Positions 29,701-38,201 of a stretch of 64,000 nt of DNA are shown here, in pieces. The notes beneath the pieces are model-generated. The model was not told the DNA's origin, did no database searches, and was given only the letters and a program-made list of their open reading frames with translations. The DNA is taken from NCBI GenBank assembly GCA_000818945.1, contig KN805380.1, forward strand, positions 661,332-725,331, given 5' to 3'. Source of the DNA: Schizochytrium sp. CCTCC M209059 (lineage: Eukaryota > Sar > Bigyra > Thraustochytrida > Thraustochytriidae). Made by a program: the position numbers and the translations under genes. Position 1 is the stretch's first letter. Every line of letters begins with the position of its first letter.

Positions 29701-30467
29701 GCGAGCGTCGGCGTGTCCTCTGGCATGGGAAAACCACGCGTCGAGGCGACAATCTCGCGGCGTCTGCGCGAGTCCAGGCTTCCGAAATAGTCTGTTTTGG
29801 CGGCGGCGTCATTGTACAGAGACGCCAGCGTGGCTCGGCGGAAACGCAATGTTGGTACATGGGCTTCTGCACCCAGGACACAAGAGTCCCCCAGGGGTGT
29901 CCTGTCCCAAAGGACGGTACGCAAAGGTGGGAAAACTACGTCTTGGAATACAGCGAGAGCGTCTTCGGCTGGGCTGTTTCTTGAGTTCCGCCGCAGACTC
30001 GTATTATGCGAGGATGCTATGTTTTCCACCAAGCTCGTCTCGTTGAAAGTGTTTTTGCTGACGTCCGGGCCGCGGTCTGAGCGCCTTGGGCGCGTTGTGC
30101 TGCCAGGTGCTCCTTTCTTCGTGGTTTTAGATCGCTGCTTTGTCGTTGAAGACTTGCGGGCCGATCCCTTGCGCAATGATCGTTTCGATCGTGTCGATGA
30201 TCGACTGGTGTTCGGATCGAGCTGCTGGAAACCATGTACTCGATCCTCCACCCGAGTTGGTGCCATGGACTCGGGCTCGTCCCACATCATGACGTCGTTG
30301 CCGAGTTTTTCCATCTCAGCATGAGACGCCAGCTCTGCTGACTCGTCCTCTTGCGCCCCGTCCCAGCCACGATGACCTTGCTCAGCTTTTACACGGCCCG
30401 CACCGGCGTCGCGTGCGTGCTCGCTTTGTCGCGTCGCTGCGAGTCGCGGTCTGGGCCGCGACGCCAT
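26772..30467 (-). CDS. STIL: STIL/Ana2/SAS-5 family centriole duplication protein
   Basis: A 1231-aa protein. Residues 160-540 align with the STIL N-terminal domain: 'FPPLRTVLWDRTPLGDSCVL' at its start, then 'GFVTLNQTRKAVFLLEDDP' and 'ELPLVGIWLRS', then 'WSVCLRYIHNDRIKEKV' and 'FLVVLYPPGSPLPQFLECS', in the same order as in vertebrate STIL. Residues 875-905 form a short Gln-rich coiled coil ('MLTAQQQQISLMQQQILGLQ'), the position of the PLK4-binding coiled coil in STIL. The rest is disordered, with Asp/Glu blocks. STIL proteins link PLK4 and SAS-6 when procentrioles form. The protein starts at the ATG at 30467 (MASRPRPR). A possible remnant of the C-terminal STAN motif ('ISNIYAEMDTEFGI') is speculative. 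The family call rests on remembered motifs. Confidence 0.8.
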   Translation of the reverse strand: MASRPRPRLAATRQSEHARDAGAGRVKAEQGHRGWDGAQEDESAELASHAEMEKLGNDVMMWDEPESMAPTRVEDRVHGFQQLDPNTSRSSTRSKRSLRKGSARKSSTTKQRSKTTKKGAPGSTTRPRRSDRGPDVSKNTFNETSLVENIASSHNTSLRRNSRNSPAEDALAVFQDVVFPPLRTVLWDRTPLGDSCVLGAEAHVPTLRFRRATLASLYNDAAAKTDYFGSLDSRRRREIVASTRGFPMPEDTPTLAGYAGRTLDYGPVGDWVGGAWEATIQSFYATPRARKADEMRIFCAYKRALDEEMAEAHKQVSSGGFQHAFEANTDRSLGEGASFTTDEYTGIIRKAVEKFRTKGPADPVQYLDGYAVCKALPGNRLAMRVEMILPSISLEFTPITPLSILGTPLARQLDQWASAGAKTGAQVNPSDPTACGFVTLNQTRKAVFLLEDDPMAYELPLVGIWLRSAAASDLGRHQTADWQTMLNGPFLWSVCLRYIHNDRIKEKVSPPEAPSTFLVVLYPPGSPLPQFLECSYSMFQDKEALTKVGVEPRPFLQLETAFEVDVSMMGSPQSGQRGDAVDAQFYHVDALSRRRCFQDAFDDIAGRWRNDEEQAAQETRDFHESSSNGRQSSPSHQHRQRHHHRHHRQRHHSRESDASSRPPSPPHSTPPPPPPSYAPPGVATRDLRQRQQPQQQRAEESTQFGHVSSMYFRPDAGDTGKKGAVADAAGPGAFGGLFDDEEEFGFRGNETINEMDELLGIERDRRGRDGHEHDDTFGFPGHEPPAQHTMLSTIYGANLTRLNESMAPSFSPLQTSRASETHAGRGGSFRARKNPRTHRGEGPSYMTSSFDTSALGPSNQSMSSSRTRRSKTRSRQYQSMLTAQQQQISLMQQQILGLQKLMEEQIRINSLSRAQTISLAAETEKSDPDRKSETAISKEENTARVSAPAMEKSNQDLGERATAVYLAGLQQYDEDDEDDEEDGEDEKDEVEEEGEKSESIAKEKDVGNTSGPKDTNQAMSSSEAKKEKAPDSMSEEKHRSGGESRDTRLGPAATAAASASMSARREAASKEEGVLSVQEPPSVASSSGIGSTMLRIPSNSTDSASEPPSIIREDPDAEDSQVSATQSQARPYQGGPMDQASISNIYAEMDTEFGIPQIREVTFSGGSRRRRLDTGHSESSHQSNRGANGVLHAAYEDEEDEDDDDEWLAAVEAKYLKQARCLDAHESSSTP

Positions 30468-30924
30468 CTTTGCGTTCGAGCTACTCTCCGCTGCAAGTTG
30501 CACACGCCTCTGCGTTTCCGCGGTTGTGACGCTCCTGCGTCCCGGCCGCGGCTTCCGCCTGCTCCAGGCAGACAGGCGTCCTCGTCCGCGCCAGCCTCGT
30601 GCCGGCGAGCGCGTTCTGCTTCTTCTGCACGATGGCGGTTGGCTTCATTTTGCACGTCGCTGCACGGTCAAAGCCTTCACCGCGGTGGTTAGGTCGAATT
30701 TGATACTAGCCTAGAGATAGAACGGGCAGACCTGGCTGGAGACCAAGGTCGAGTCCCCGCGCGGGCGCCTGGGACTCCAGTCGGTCCGCTCCGCTCCGGC
30801 CCAGCCCAGCCTGGTACGGCGCGACGCGACCCAGCCCGGTCTGGCCTACTAGCCTCGCCTATTGGCCCGGCGTGGCTTGGCGCGCGGGTCTCACGCAGGC
30901 TGTCAACAAAAGAAAGAACAAGAC
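30468..30924. promoter_or_regulatory. Divergent promoter region, STIL / PiggyBac-like gene
   Basis: The 457 bases between two divergent ATGs. ACTAGCCTAG (30705-30714) and GGCCTACTAGCC (30843-30854) are again copies of the recurring gap motif. Between them lie CCAGCCCAGCCTGG-type repeats (30800-30842). No gene is seen; the frames on both strands continue from the neighbours without an ATG. Confidence 0.4.
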
Positions 30925-33900
30925 ATGAGCGAGGTCACGCGCACGCTTGGGGCTTTTGTCGTGGTTGATGATAACCTGGAGGCTTTCCGCGTCCAAGACC
31001 AATCAAGATCTCCAGGCCTTTTGTCCGAAGAGCTGCAGCAAGAACTTGGCGCAATCCAGGAGGTGCAGCGCAGAGCAAGTGCAACGCCCGACATCGCTGA
31101 GAGTGTTGCTGCTGGTAGCGGTGTAAACTCTTTGCGGCTCTCTGTTCGACCGGGATGGGCAGTCCTTGCGTCCAACGACGCAGCAGTGGAAAGCATACAA
31201 GACCAGGTCGAAACACATGTACCCATCGTATCGCGAAATGTTCCTCTGAATCTCCATACGGATGACGATGATCTTGTTCGAAACCAAATGCAGACGGAGG
31301 TTCGCGGCTATGTGGAGCGCTTGCGCGAACGACATGGGCTCGAAGGTACAGCCGTCGTTACGCCAGATATCGCTCTTCAGTGCAGCCTGCCTCCCAACCT
31401 TTTCGCAAACGCATGTTCATATCTCGAGCCAGGTGTTGAACGATCTCCAGAAGCAGTTCGCGCCGCTGGCATGCTGATCTCTCAAGACCTCGAAGAATTC
31501 ATGTGCACCGTTTTCTTGGTCGGAGCTCTGAATGTACCGCTTCACCAAATAGGGCTTTTGGCAAAGCTTCCTTTCGACCCGGTGCAGACCTGCGCCAAGG
31601 TCGCAAGTGCGTTACGAGCCGAGGCTTCGAGGATAACTGCCTTTGAGGATAGCATTCAGTCCCAATGTCTAGCACACTGGAGAGACCAACTCGCGCACGT
31701 CAATCTGTCATTTGCGTCAATCGACAAATTACGATTTTCTCCTGCACGGAAAGGGCATTCAGGGTGTGACAGCGAGGGCGCTGAAGTCGTGGATAGTCCC
31801 AGCAGGTCGACTGACCTTGAAATGTGTGTATCATGTTCAACGGGGCTGCTTCTCTCGGCCCAGATAGTTTTTTCGGACCAACGCACGCAATCAGAGGGTC
31901 TTTCAATTCTGGTAGATTTTGTCAAATCTGCAAAAATCTCTGCATCGAGCGCGTCGCTTCCGAGAATCATTTTCGCAACAGGGTCTCAAGGCCAGATGGA
32001 CCTCACAGAGCACGTTTCCTTTCTCAAGGACGCGGAGATAGTCTTTGTTGAGCGCTCTGACAGCGGCAGTATGAGGAGAAATGCGAGCGCATTAACGCAA
32101 TGTGGCCCAGCGGTCGGAGTGCCCTCTGGACAAGGCATCAACTGCCGCGCGCTCTTCGCCGAGTCCAGAGTCAATAATGGAAGCGAGGGCACTGCGTCGG
32201 TTGACAAGGCCCATGCTGCTTTTATCGAAGTACCGCAGCAGCGTGTGCATCATGTCCAAACAGGAAATTTTTCCTGGACCGGGTTCCCGTGTCAAACATT
32301 GCTTGACTGGAGTCTTTGCTTTCGTCAGACTTATTACAAGCGTGACCAGGATGGCGCAAGTCGAGGAGTGGGACCGCTTTATATCGAGCACGAAGGTCTG
32401 CGTTTGCTAAGTACGCCCGATGCTGCGTGGGACCAGAACGCGGACTGGGCTCTTGCAAGACTCTTTCATATTGATGAGCATGTCGCCGCAGACTTCGCGA
32501 CGTCTTCCTCTTCTTCTTCTTCGCAATATCCAGATTTCGCTCCGTGGCAGGACTTGAACTTGGAACAAGATTCTCGATCCAAGCGGCGAAAAGTTGTGCC
32601 TAATCCACCAAATGAAAGGACCCGCGAAAACTTCTTCCGCCATGCTATGCGTCATTGGTTTCCTATTGATTGTTCTCCTCTCGACAGCAAAGCTGTCGCG
32701 GTGACGGACAAGCTGGAAGCAGCTTTAAAGCTTTGTGACTGGAAGCTAGAGCAACCACGCTATTTTGGCCTCGTGGAGTCATCGAAAGTGCCTTGCGCGG
32801 CAATTACATCCCTTACGCTTGCAAGTATCACATTGCATGGTACGCCATCACTGCTCAGGGAGAGTGTTGTTGTGGAGCACGTCAGAAGGTTTGCTATTGA
32901 CATGACATACTTTGAGGCAAACGAAAACCCTCTTGTTTGTAACGATGACTCCAAGACGTTTCGCGTCGCAGTAAAGTCTGACAAAGTGCGAGTTCGTGTA
33001 CGCCACAAATGCGCAGTTGCTGGAACAAAATATGCCTTGCTCGTTTCCGAGGAGCGCCCGATACTCCTCGTCCACGTAGGTGAGACCAGACACGCGCGCA
33101 TTCTCGAAGGCATCGCCAATGTAGCCACCCAATATCTTCCGTTTGCATTTCCTGAGCAGAGGACGGGCGTGAGTGGAGTAGAGATCCCCAGAATTCGCGC
33201 CGAGGACGGAACAGACTTGTACGCTGGTGCCCGAGACTTTTATACTTTCGAGACGCGCGTTTTACTCTGGCGAGCGCAACGCCTACGAATGGACTCCAAA
33301 CCAAAAAGCGCGCATACATCACTTTCACTTGTTCCTCGTGTCGCAGGTCTCTGGGAGCTCATTTTGAGCGCGTCAGCACCTCCACATCGCGAAATTCAGG
33401 CTTTTATGGCTCGATTCGTAGCGCATTGTCTCTCCGGAGAAGAGTCTCTAGCAATGCAGAAGCTTGCGCTTGTCTGTTTCCAGGTAGCCTTTAATGCATG
33501 GCGGACACACGCTCTTGCTTCGAGACTCGAAGCGATTATGGCAACAAAGAGCCACGAGAACCTGCAGCGCGAACTGCAGGCATCCAAACCGCTTTCAAGT
33601 TTTCTCTTAGATCTCTGTTCCGGCATGGCGAGCGCTGGGGGCGAGCGCCAGACTGCCGCACATTTACAGCAGCAGCAACCGCAGACATCGCAGGAACGAC
33701 ATCAAACTGAGTCGAGCTCGTGGGGTGCGCATGGTTCGGGCGAAGGCAGTCACTTTGATCCACCAGCGAATGAAGATCTTGGCACAACGCACGATGAGGT
33801 GAGTATGTACCACCATCAACAACAGCAACAGCAACAGTCACAAGATTCGGCAATTGCGCTCGCGCAATCACGAGGGTCTCAACACCAGGGTTCGCAGCGT

Positions 33901-34692
33901 CTGGTCGCCGTAGAGGGCGCAAAATACAACCGCATTCACGCGGCGAACACCGTCGAGGGCTCTCGAACGCGACTCAACTCGAATTTGCAACATTTTCATG
34001 TATATGCGCCGCCACGCAAAGGCAAGGACGTTGCTCGTTTGAGCTGTGCTATCTGCTGTCGGCTCTGTGCCTCTGGCAAGGACCACGAGTATCGTGTCGG
34101 TCGCGGGACAAGCAAGTGGTGCTCCGTGTGTCACGTTGCACTCTGCAAGAGATGTTTCCATCCATTTCATAGCTTGCGCAAGATCCCGGTGCCAAAGTGT
34201 TTGGCAGCTCGAGACATGAAAGCCACGTCATCCGCAGATATACCTTGGGGAGAGAATGAAGTGGAGACATCTCTGCTCTCATCCAAGCACGATGGCACGG
34301 CAAACAAGAACGTTGCTGCCGTCGGAGAATCGGGCGCGCGCCGCCTCTCTGCGCCCATGATCACGTACACAGAAAGTGCAAACACTGTCGGGAGCATGGA
34401 AGACATGGCATCATCAATGCAACAGGCGCACCTGCATCTCCAGCATTTGAATCAGCAACAACAGCAACAACAGCAACAGCAGGTCCCGCCGACCCACCAC
34501 GAGACGAGAACGAGCGCGCTCAGTGAGAGAAATTCTCGCATTCGTCTCCAACAACATCAGCGGCACCAGCAGCACCAGCAGCACCAACAGCAACAACAAC
34601 AACAACAACATCAAGTTTCACACCAACAGCATCAAGACAGCCAGAGACACAATCGCGAAAATGAAGAACTTTATGGTACAAGTTCGCTCTGA
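30925..34692 (+). CDS. Putative domesticated PiggyBac-like transposase with zinc ribbon and polyQ
   Basis: A 1255-aa protein starting at the ATG at 30925. Residues 180-360 follow the order of the DDE_Tnp_1_7 (PiggyBac) fold: 'LEEFMCTVFLVGALNVP', then 'SIDKLRFSPARKG' at the place of the SIDE-x-M-x-PFKGR motif, then 'CSTGLLLSAQIVFSDQ' at the place of the 'TGYVLDFQIYTGK' strand, then 'IIFATGSQG' where the catalytic 'YFDNFFTS' is expected. The second catalytic Asp is therefore Ala and the SIDE glutamate is Lys. Residues 1040-1082 are a Cys-rich ribbon (C-x2-C ... WCSVCHVALCKRCFHPFH) as at the end of PiggyBac transposases. Gln/His tracts lie near residues 960 and 1175-1230. No terminal repeats flank it. 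A host regulatory or DNA-binding role is inference; the alignment is by eye. Confidence 0.6.
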   Translation: MSEVTRTLGAFVVVDDNLEAFRVQDQSRSPGLLSEELQQELGAIQEVQRRASATPDIAESVAAGSGVNSLRLSVRPGWAVLASNDAAVESIQDQVETHVPIVSRNVPLNLHTDDDDLVRNQMQTEVRGYVERLRERHGLEGTAVVTPDIALQCSLPPNLFANACSYLEPGVERSPEAVRAAGMLISQDLEEFMCTVFLVGALNVPLHQIGLLAKLPFDPVQTCAKVASALRAEASRITAFEDSIQSQCLAHWRDQLAHVNLSFASIDKLRFSPARKGHSGCDSEGAEVVDSPSRSTDLEMCVSCSTGLLLSAQIVFSDQRTQSEGLSILVDFVKSAKISASSASLPRIIFATGSQGQMDLTEHVSFLKDAEIVFVERSDSGSMRRNASALTQCGPAVGVPSGQGINCRALFAESRVNNGSEGTASVDKAHAAFIEVPQQRVHHVQTGNFSWTGFPCQTLLDWSLCFRQTYYKRDQDGASRGVGPLYIEHEGLRLLSTPDAAWDQNADWALARLFHIDEHVAADFATSSSSSSSQYPDFAPWQDLNLEQDSRSKRRKVVPNPPNERTRENFFRHAMRHWFPIDCSPLDSKAVAVTDKLEAALKLCDWKLEQPRYFGLVESSKVPCAAITSLTLASITLHGTPSLLRESVVVEHVRRFAIDMTYFEANENPLVCNDDSKTFRVAVKSDKVRVRVRHKCAVAGTKYALLVSEERPILLVHVGETRHARILEGIANVATQYLPFAFPEQRTGVSGVEIPRIRAEDGTDLYAGARDFYTFETRVLLWRAQRLRMDSKPKSAHTSLSLVPRVAGLWELILSASAPPHREIQAFMARFVAHCLSGEESLAMQKLALVCFQVAFNAWRTHALASRLEAIMATKSHENLQRELQASKPLSSFLLDLCSGMASAGGERQTAAHLQQQQPQTSQERHQTESSSWGAHGSGEGSHFDPPANEDLGTTHDEVSMYHHQQQQQQQSQDSAIALAQSRGSQHQGSQRLVAVEGAKYNRIHAANTVEGSRTRLNSNLQHFHVYAPPRKGKDVARLSCAICCRLCASGKDHEYRVGRGTSKWCSVCHVALCKRCFHPFHSLRKIPVPKCLAARDMKATSSADIPWGENEVETSLLSSKHDGTANKNVAAVGESGARRLSAPMITYTESANTVGSMEDMASSMQQAHLHLQHLNQQQQQQQQQQVPPTHHETRTSALSERNSRIRLQQHQRHQQHQQHQQQQQQQQHQVSHQQHQDSQRHNRENEELYGTSSL
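34450..34620 (+). repeat. CAA/CAG repeats encoding polyglutamine
   Basis: Two CAA/CAG tracts (34456-34483 and 34559-34612) encode Gln and Gln/His runs near the C-terminus of the PiggyBac-like protein. Mixed CAA and CAG codons suggest selection at the amino acid level or an old expansion. Confidence 0.9.
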
Positions 34693-37600
34693 CGCGATTG
34701 GGCTTTCCATTTAAAGGTTCGGACACGAAAGGTGCCCTCGGGATGACGCAGGACCCTGTCAACGAGTTGGCGCTGGTCCTCAGCACAGTACTCAATGACT
34801 TCGAGGCCAATTGATTTTGTCGAATAATCGCGCATACTTTTATTGGCAGCAAAGTCCTTGCCATACCAATACACTAGCTTTGGCAGACCAATAATGTGCT
34901 TGACAGTTTCGATCTTGAGATGCTCCCGCAAAAAGTCTGCGGCTGCTACGTCCAGAAGCTTGTCCAACTGGGACGGTGAGTTGAAGACGACAATCTTGGA
35001 AGATGTGCTCTTGGTGCCATAGTTGATGACCAAATTGATGCGTGGCTCTGGCGTACGGAGCTCGAGCAAACGGGTGAATCGGCTTGTCGGATACGAGGTC
35101 GAGACCATCGTACGCGCAAGACTCATGGGTTTGCGCAAAATACAGTGCTCGATCTCCGCCAGCGAGAGGACCATGGCCTGTCCACTGGGCCCGGCGCCAA
35201 TCGCGTACGAAACGCGAGATCCAAACGAGGCCCAGCCCAGCAGACTCGAAGGCTGACCCACAAGGTACTTGGCATGCAAGCGCAAGGCGTGGTAGAGATT
35301 GAGAGCAAAACAGGTTGTCTCCTCGTGCGTCATGACGCGACTCCAGCCGTAAATGTTCAGTTCGCGCAGCTGCGAGGCTTGGTCAAAGAATCGTATCTGG
35401 TCCTCGAGCGACGAAGAGTCGTGCAGGGAAAGAGCTGTCCGAAGCAAAATACTGCTCAACTCCCAAGGCTTCATGGGCCACTTTTGCTCAAGGTGGGTGC
35501 GTGCATCGAGAAGGTCCTGTTCATACACAGTCGACACATTGTTGGAAGATTCAATGGACGCGAGCCTACCGTGAGGTCGTGCAGATACCGCGCCATTGGT
35601 CCCGACTTCACTGTAGCGCCGGCCAGACCATGCGGCCGGTCCAGCCGAGTCCACATCCGTCACATTGCCGCTCCGAAAACAGCCACTACTCGCACTCGCA
35701 CCGTTTCCGTTGGCCTCGTTGCCAGCTTCAGAGTATAAAAGTCTCCGCGAGAAGTCATTGTTAAAGTATAAACGGCGGCAGTTGATAATCATGCGCTTCT
35801 GGCTTCCCCATCGGCTTGACTCGACATTAAGAGAATCCGTCGTCATGTCTGACGTGAGCAAAGAGTCTGCGTCATCTGAGCTCGAGCCCGAACCACCGTC
35901 GTCGCGCCGCTCACGCTGCGCAGCGTCGGCGAGAATGTCTTGAAAAGCGACACGCTTCTCTGGAGAAGGCAATCCAAGCATGATGACTCGACCCTTGGTG
36001 TGTATCTCAAGGCATGGAAAGTAAGTCGCAAAAGGCACGAGCGTGGCGCTGGAAACCGCGCGTACCTCGAGGACACGCGAAGCAGAAAGCACAACAGCCG
36101 GCGATTTGCTGTTGCAGGCAAAAAGCAAGAGGTAAACATCGCTCTTGGCCTTGCCCCGAACCAGAACCGCCCACTCTTCATTCCACTTTGTCTCCCATAG
36201 AGGTCTCAGCACGGGACCTTCCCAGAGAGAAAAGAACTTGGAACCATCCGTGTACTTGCTCGAAACGGAGACATGCAGGTCATCGCATCGACTGGCAGCA
36301 AGGAGGCGGTGTCGCGACCTGAGCCACGACGGGGCAACGCGGGTAGCTGGCGCTGCAGCAAGCGTCTTGTCGAGCTGCTCGCGCAAAGATTCCCATTCCC
36401 ACGTTTTGCGCGGCTTCTTGGAAAGATCGGCTTCGCAATACTTGGCAAATTGATCGAGTTTGGCGAAGTGCTCACGCTGCTGCAGAAAGAGGAGCGAACC
36501 ATCAGAACGGGAGAGCACAAAGGAGATGCTCTTCCGTTTCGATCCGGCATGTTCGATCCACGCAAGGACAATGAGATCGCGAGTGGTGAGGCTGCGTGGC
36601 TCGGTGCCGGACGCCGTGCGTTGAACAGATATTCCCTCGTCAGCATTGGAGTCGCGGCTGTCGCGGGACCCAGATTCCTCTTCATCCTCGTACATCAAGT
36701 CGTGATCGACATCTCCGCCATCCTCGGAACCGACATAGAGGCCGACACTGTTCACGCGGGAGAGCGGTACCTTGGCGGATCTCTTTCGCGATCCGGCAGG
36801 TCCCACTTCTGAAGTTGCGTCAGCCCCAGTTGCAGAGGCGCCTACGTCTTCTCTATTCTCGGGGAGAATGATTGAGGGCTCGTCTTTTTCCCGAGCGTAC
36901 CACGTGTTCTCAATGGTGATACCAAAGTACGATCGCTTTTCATCCTCGTAGTGATGTTTTGCGTTTTCGGGTACGTCATATAAGACCAAATGGAGTGGCA
37001 TCGTGTCCCAAAAGAGACTCAAGTCGATGTTGCCAAGAGCGCCGAGATTAGTCACTTTCCATTCGATGACGTCAATATACATGGAGTGCACTTCAAATGT
37101 GATGGTGTCACCTGCGTGCAGCGTCCCTTGGCCGTTCTTCTTGCGGGCCTTGACCTGCTCTGGCGTCTCGATAATTTCATCTTCAATGTTCGGAACTTCC
37201 TCTCCTGCCTTGGTCACTTGCAAAGCCGTTGCACCAATAAAGACGGGAAAAGCAATGTGTGGCAGCTCCTTGTGTCCGTCTTTGCTGTCGAGATGTTTTC
37301 CAAATGAGTAGTGCATACCGGAACTCACTTTTCGGAGAATGGAAAGGATGCCGCGGCAGAGGCCTTTGGTCACCATACCGAGTTGCATGTCCCCCGGGAC
37401 CTTTCCACCTAGATACAGCGGTCCACGCGGCGTCTTTGACAAAGTGATTTGGAATTTGAGCTGGAAGCGACGCTGCTTGCCCGAAAAGTATGAAGCGAAC
37501 GCGGGATCTTCACACTCCTTCGCGCGCAAGGCAAGAACCGTCTTGCCGCTTGCGTTTTCATTTTGAAACTCTTGTGGTCCGCTTCGCAAATTCGGGTAAA

Positions 37601-38201
37601 AGTGTTTGGGCTCCGCTTGCTCCATCAAATTTCGGATACGAATGAACGGGAACAAGGGGGCGTCGGATGGGGGTTTCTCTGTGTCCACCAAGGGGCCCTG
37701 GCTGAGCCTGCCTTCGGACTCTTCTTCATACTCCTCGTCGCCAGGTTCCTCGCTGCCCGCGCCGCTTGCGCCGCTTGCGCCGCTATTCAAAACGCCGGCT
37801 ACCGGGCCGTTCCCGTTCGACTTTCGTGTCCCGTGAGGGTTCCACGAGTCGATGGATGACATGGATGGCGATCGCACGGACGAGGAGACTGAGCGTCCCC
37901 GCGAAGAAGTCGCAGCCCTGGACCCAATTCCCATTTTCGTCGGGGATGGCGGCACAGCGTCGACGTTGCCAAAGGCGGGGAGATGGCTGGTATTTTTGCT
38001 GGCCGAGCCTTCGTTTTCATCACTGTTTTCGCTCGCGCTTGTCTTGGCCGTCGCGCCTGCCTCGACGTATTCATCATCAGCTTCCTTCGCTTGTCGGCCC
38101 GCGTTGATGCTATCGCCGCGCTTGGCCATCATCCACGAGATTGCCTGCATGAGCAGCACGCCCAGAATTGTGCCCACCACGACGCCCCAGGCAAACTCCA
38201 T
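34671..38201 (-). CDS. Membrane-anchored DUF1769 / PH-like / DUF547 protein
   Basis: A 1176-aa protein with an N-terminal membrane anchor (residues 4-25, GVVVGTILGVLLMQAISWMM) and a disordered Ser-rich linker to residue 180. Residues 235-400 match DUF1769: 'YFSGKQRRFQLKFQITL', 'GPLYLGGKVPG', 'HYSFG' and 'LPHIAFPVFIGATALQVT'. Residues 670-790 look like a PH domain ('EWAVLVRGKAKSDVYLLLFA' to 'VAFQDILADA'). Residues 930-1130 match DUF547: 'FALNLYHALRLHAKYL', 'LAEIEHCILR', 'EPRINLVINYGTKS' and 'LPKLVYWYGKDF'. The usual 'C-G-x-x-S-C-P' of DUF547 has lost its cysteines. The mix of a membrane anchor and PH-like fold suggests a role at a membrane surface, but the function is unknown. Its 3' coding end overlaps the convergent gene by 22 bp. 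Confidence 0.8.
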   Translation of the reverse strand: MEFAWGVVVGTILGVLLMQAISWMMAKRGDSINAGRQAKEADDEYVEAGATAKTSASENSDENEGSASKNTSHLPAFGNVDAVPPSPTKMGIGSRAATSSRGRSVSSSVRSPSMSSIDSWNPHGTRKSNGNGPVAGVLNSGASGASGAGSEEPGDEEYEEESEGRLSQGPLVDTEKPPSDAPLFPFIRIRNLMEQAEPKHFYPNLRSGPQEFQNENASGKTVLALRAKECEDPAFASYFSGKQRRFQLKFQITLSKTPRGPLYLGGKVPGDMQLGMVTKGLCRGILSILRKVSSGMHYSFGKHLDSKDGHKELPHIAFPVFIGATALQVTKAGEEVPNIEDEIIETPEQVKARKKNGQGTLHAGDTITFEVHSMYIDVIEWKVTNLGALGNIDLSLFWDTMPLHLVLYDVPENAKHHYEDEKRSYFGITIENTWYAREKDEPSIILPENREDVGASATGADATSEVGPAGSRKRSAKVPLSRVNSVGLYVGSEDGGDVDHDLMYEDEEESGSRDSRDSNADEGISVQRTASGTEPRSLTTRDLIVLAWIEHAGSKRKSISFVLSRSDGSLLFLQQREHFAKLDQFAKYCEADLSKKPRKTWEWESLREQLDKTLAAAPATRVAPSWLRSRHRLLAASRCDDLHVSVSSKYTDGSKFFSLWEGPVLRPLWETKWNEEWAVLVRGKAKSDVYLLLFACNSKSPAVVLSASRVLEVRAVSSATLVPFATYFPCLEIHTKGRVIMLGLPSPEKRVAFQDILADAAQRERRDDGGSGSSSDDADSLLTSDMTTDSLNVESSRWGSQKRMIINCRRLYFNNDFSRRLLYSEAGNEANGNGASASSGCFRSGNVTDVDSAGPAAWSGRRYSEVGTNGAVSARPHGRLASIESSNNVSTVYEQDLLDARTHLEQKWPMKPWELSSILLRTALSLHDSSSLEDQIRFFDQASQLRELNIYGWSRVMTHEETTCFALNLYHALRLHAKYLVGQPSSLLGWASFGSRVSYAIGAGPSGQAMVLSLAEIEHCILRKPMSLARTMVSTSYPTSRFTRLLELRTPEPRINLVINYGTKSTSSKIVVFNSPSQLDKLLDVAAADFLREHLKIETVKHIIGLPKLVYWYGKDFAANKSMRDYSTKSIGLEVIEYCAEDQRQLVDRVLRHPEGTFRVRTFKWKAQSRQSELVP

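Noticed and set aside
30925..34692. Active PiggyBac transposon
   Set aside because: Two of the catalytic positions appear substituted, no TTAA-flanked inverted repeats were noticed at its borders, and its 3' end overlaps a normal host gene.
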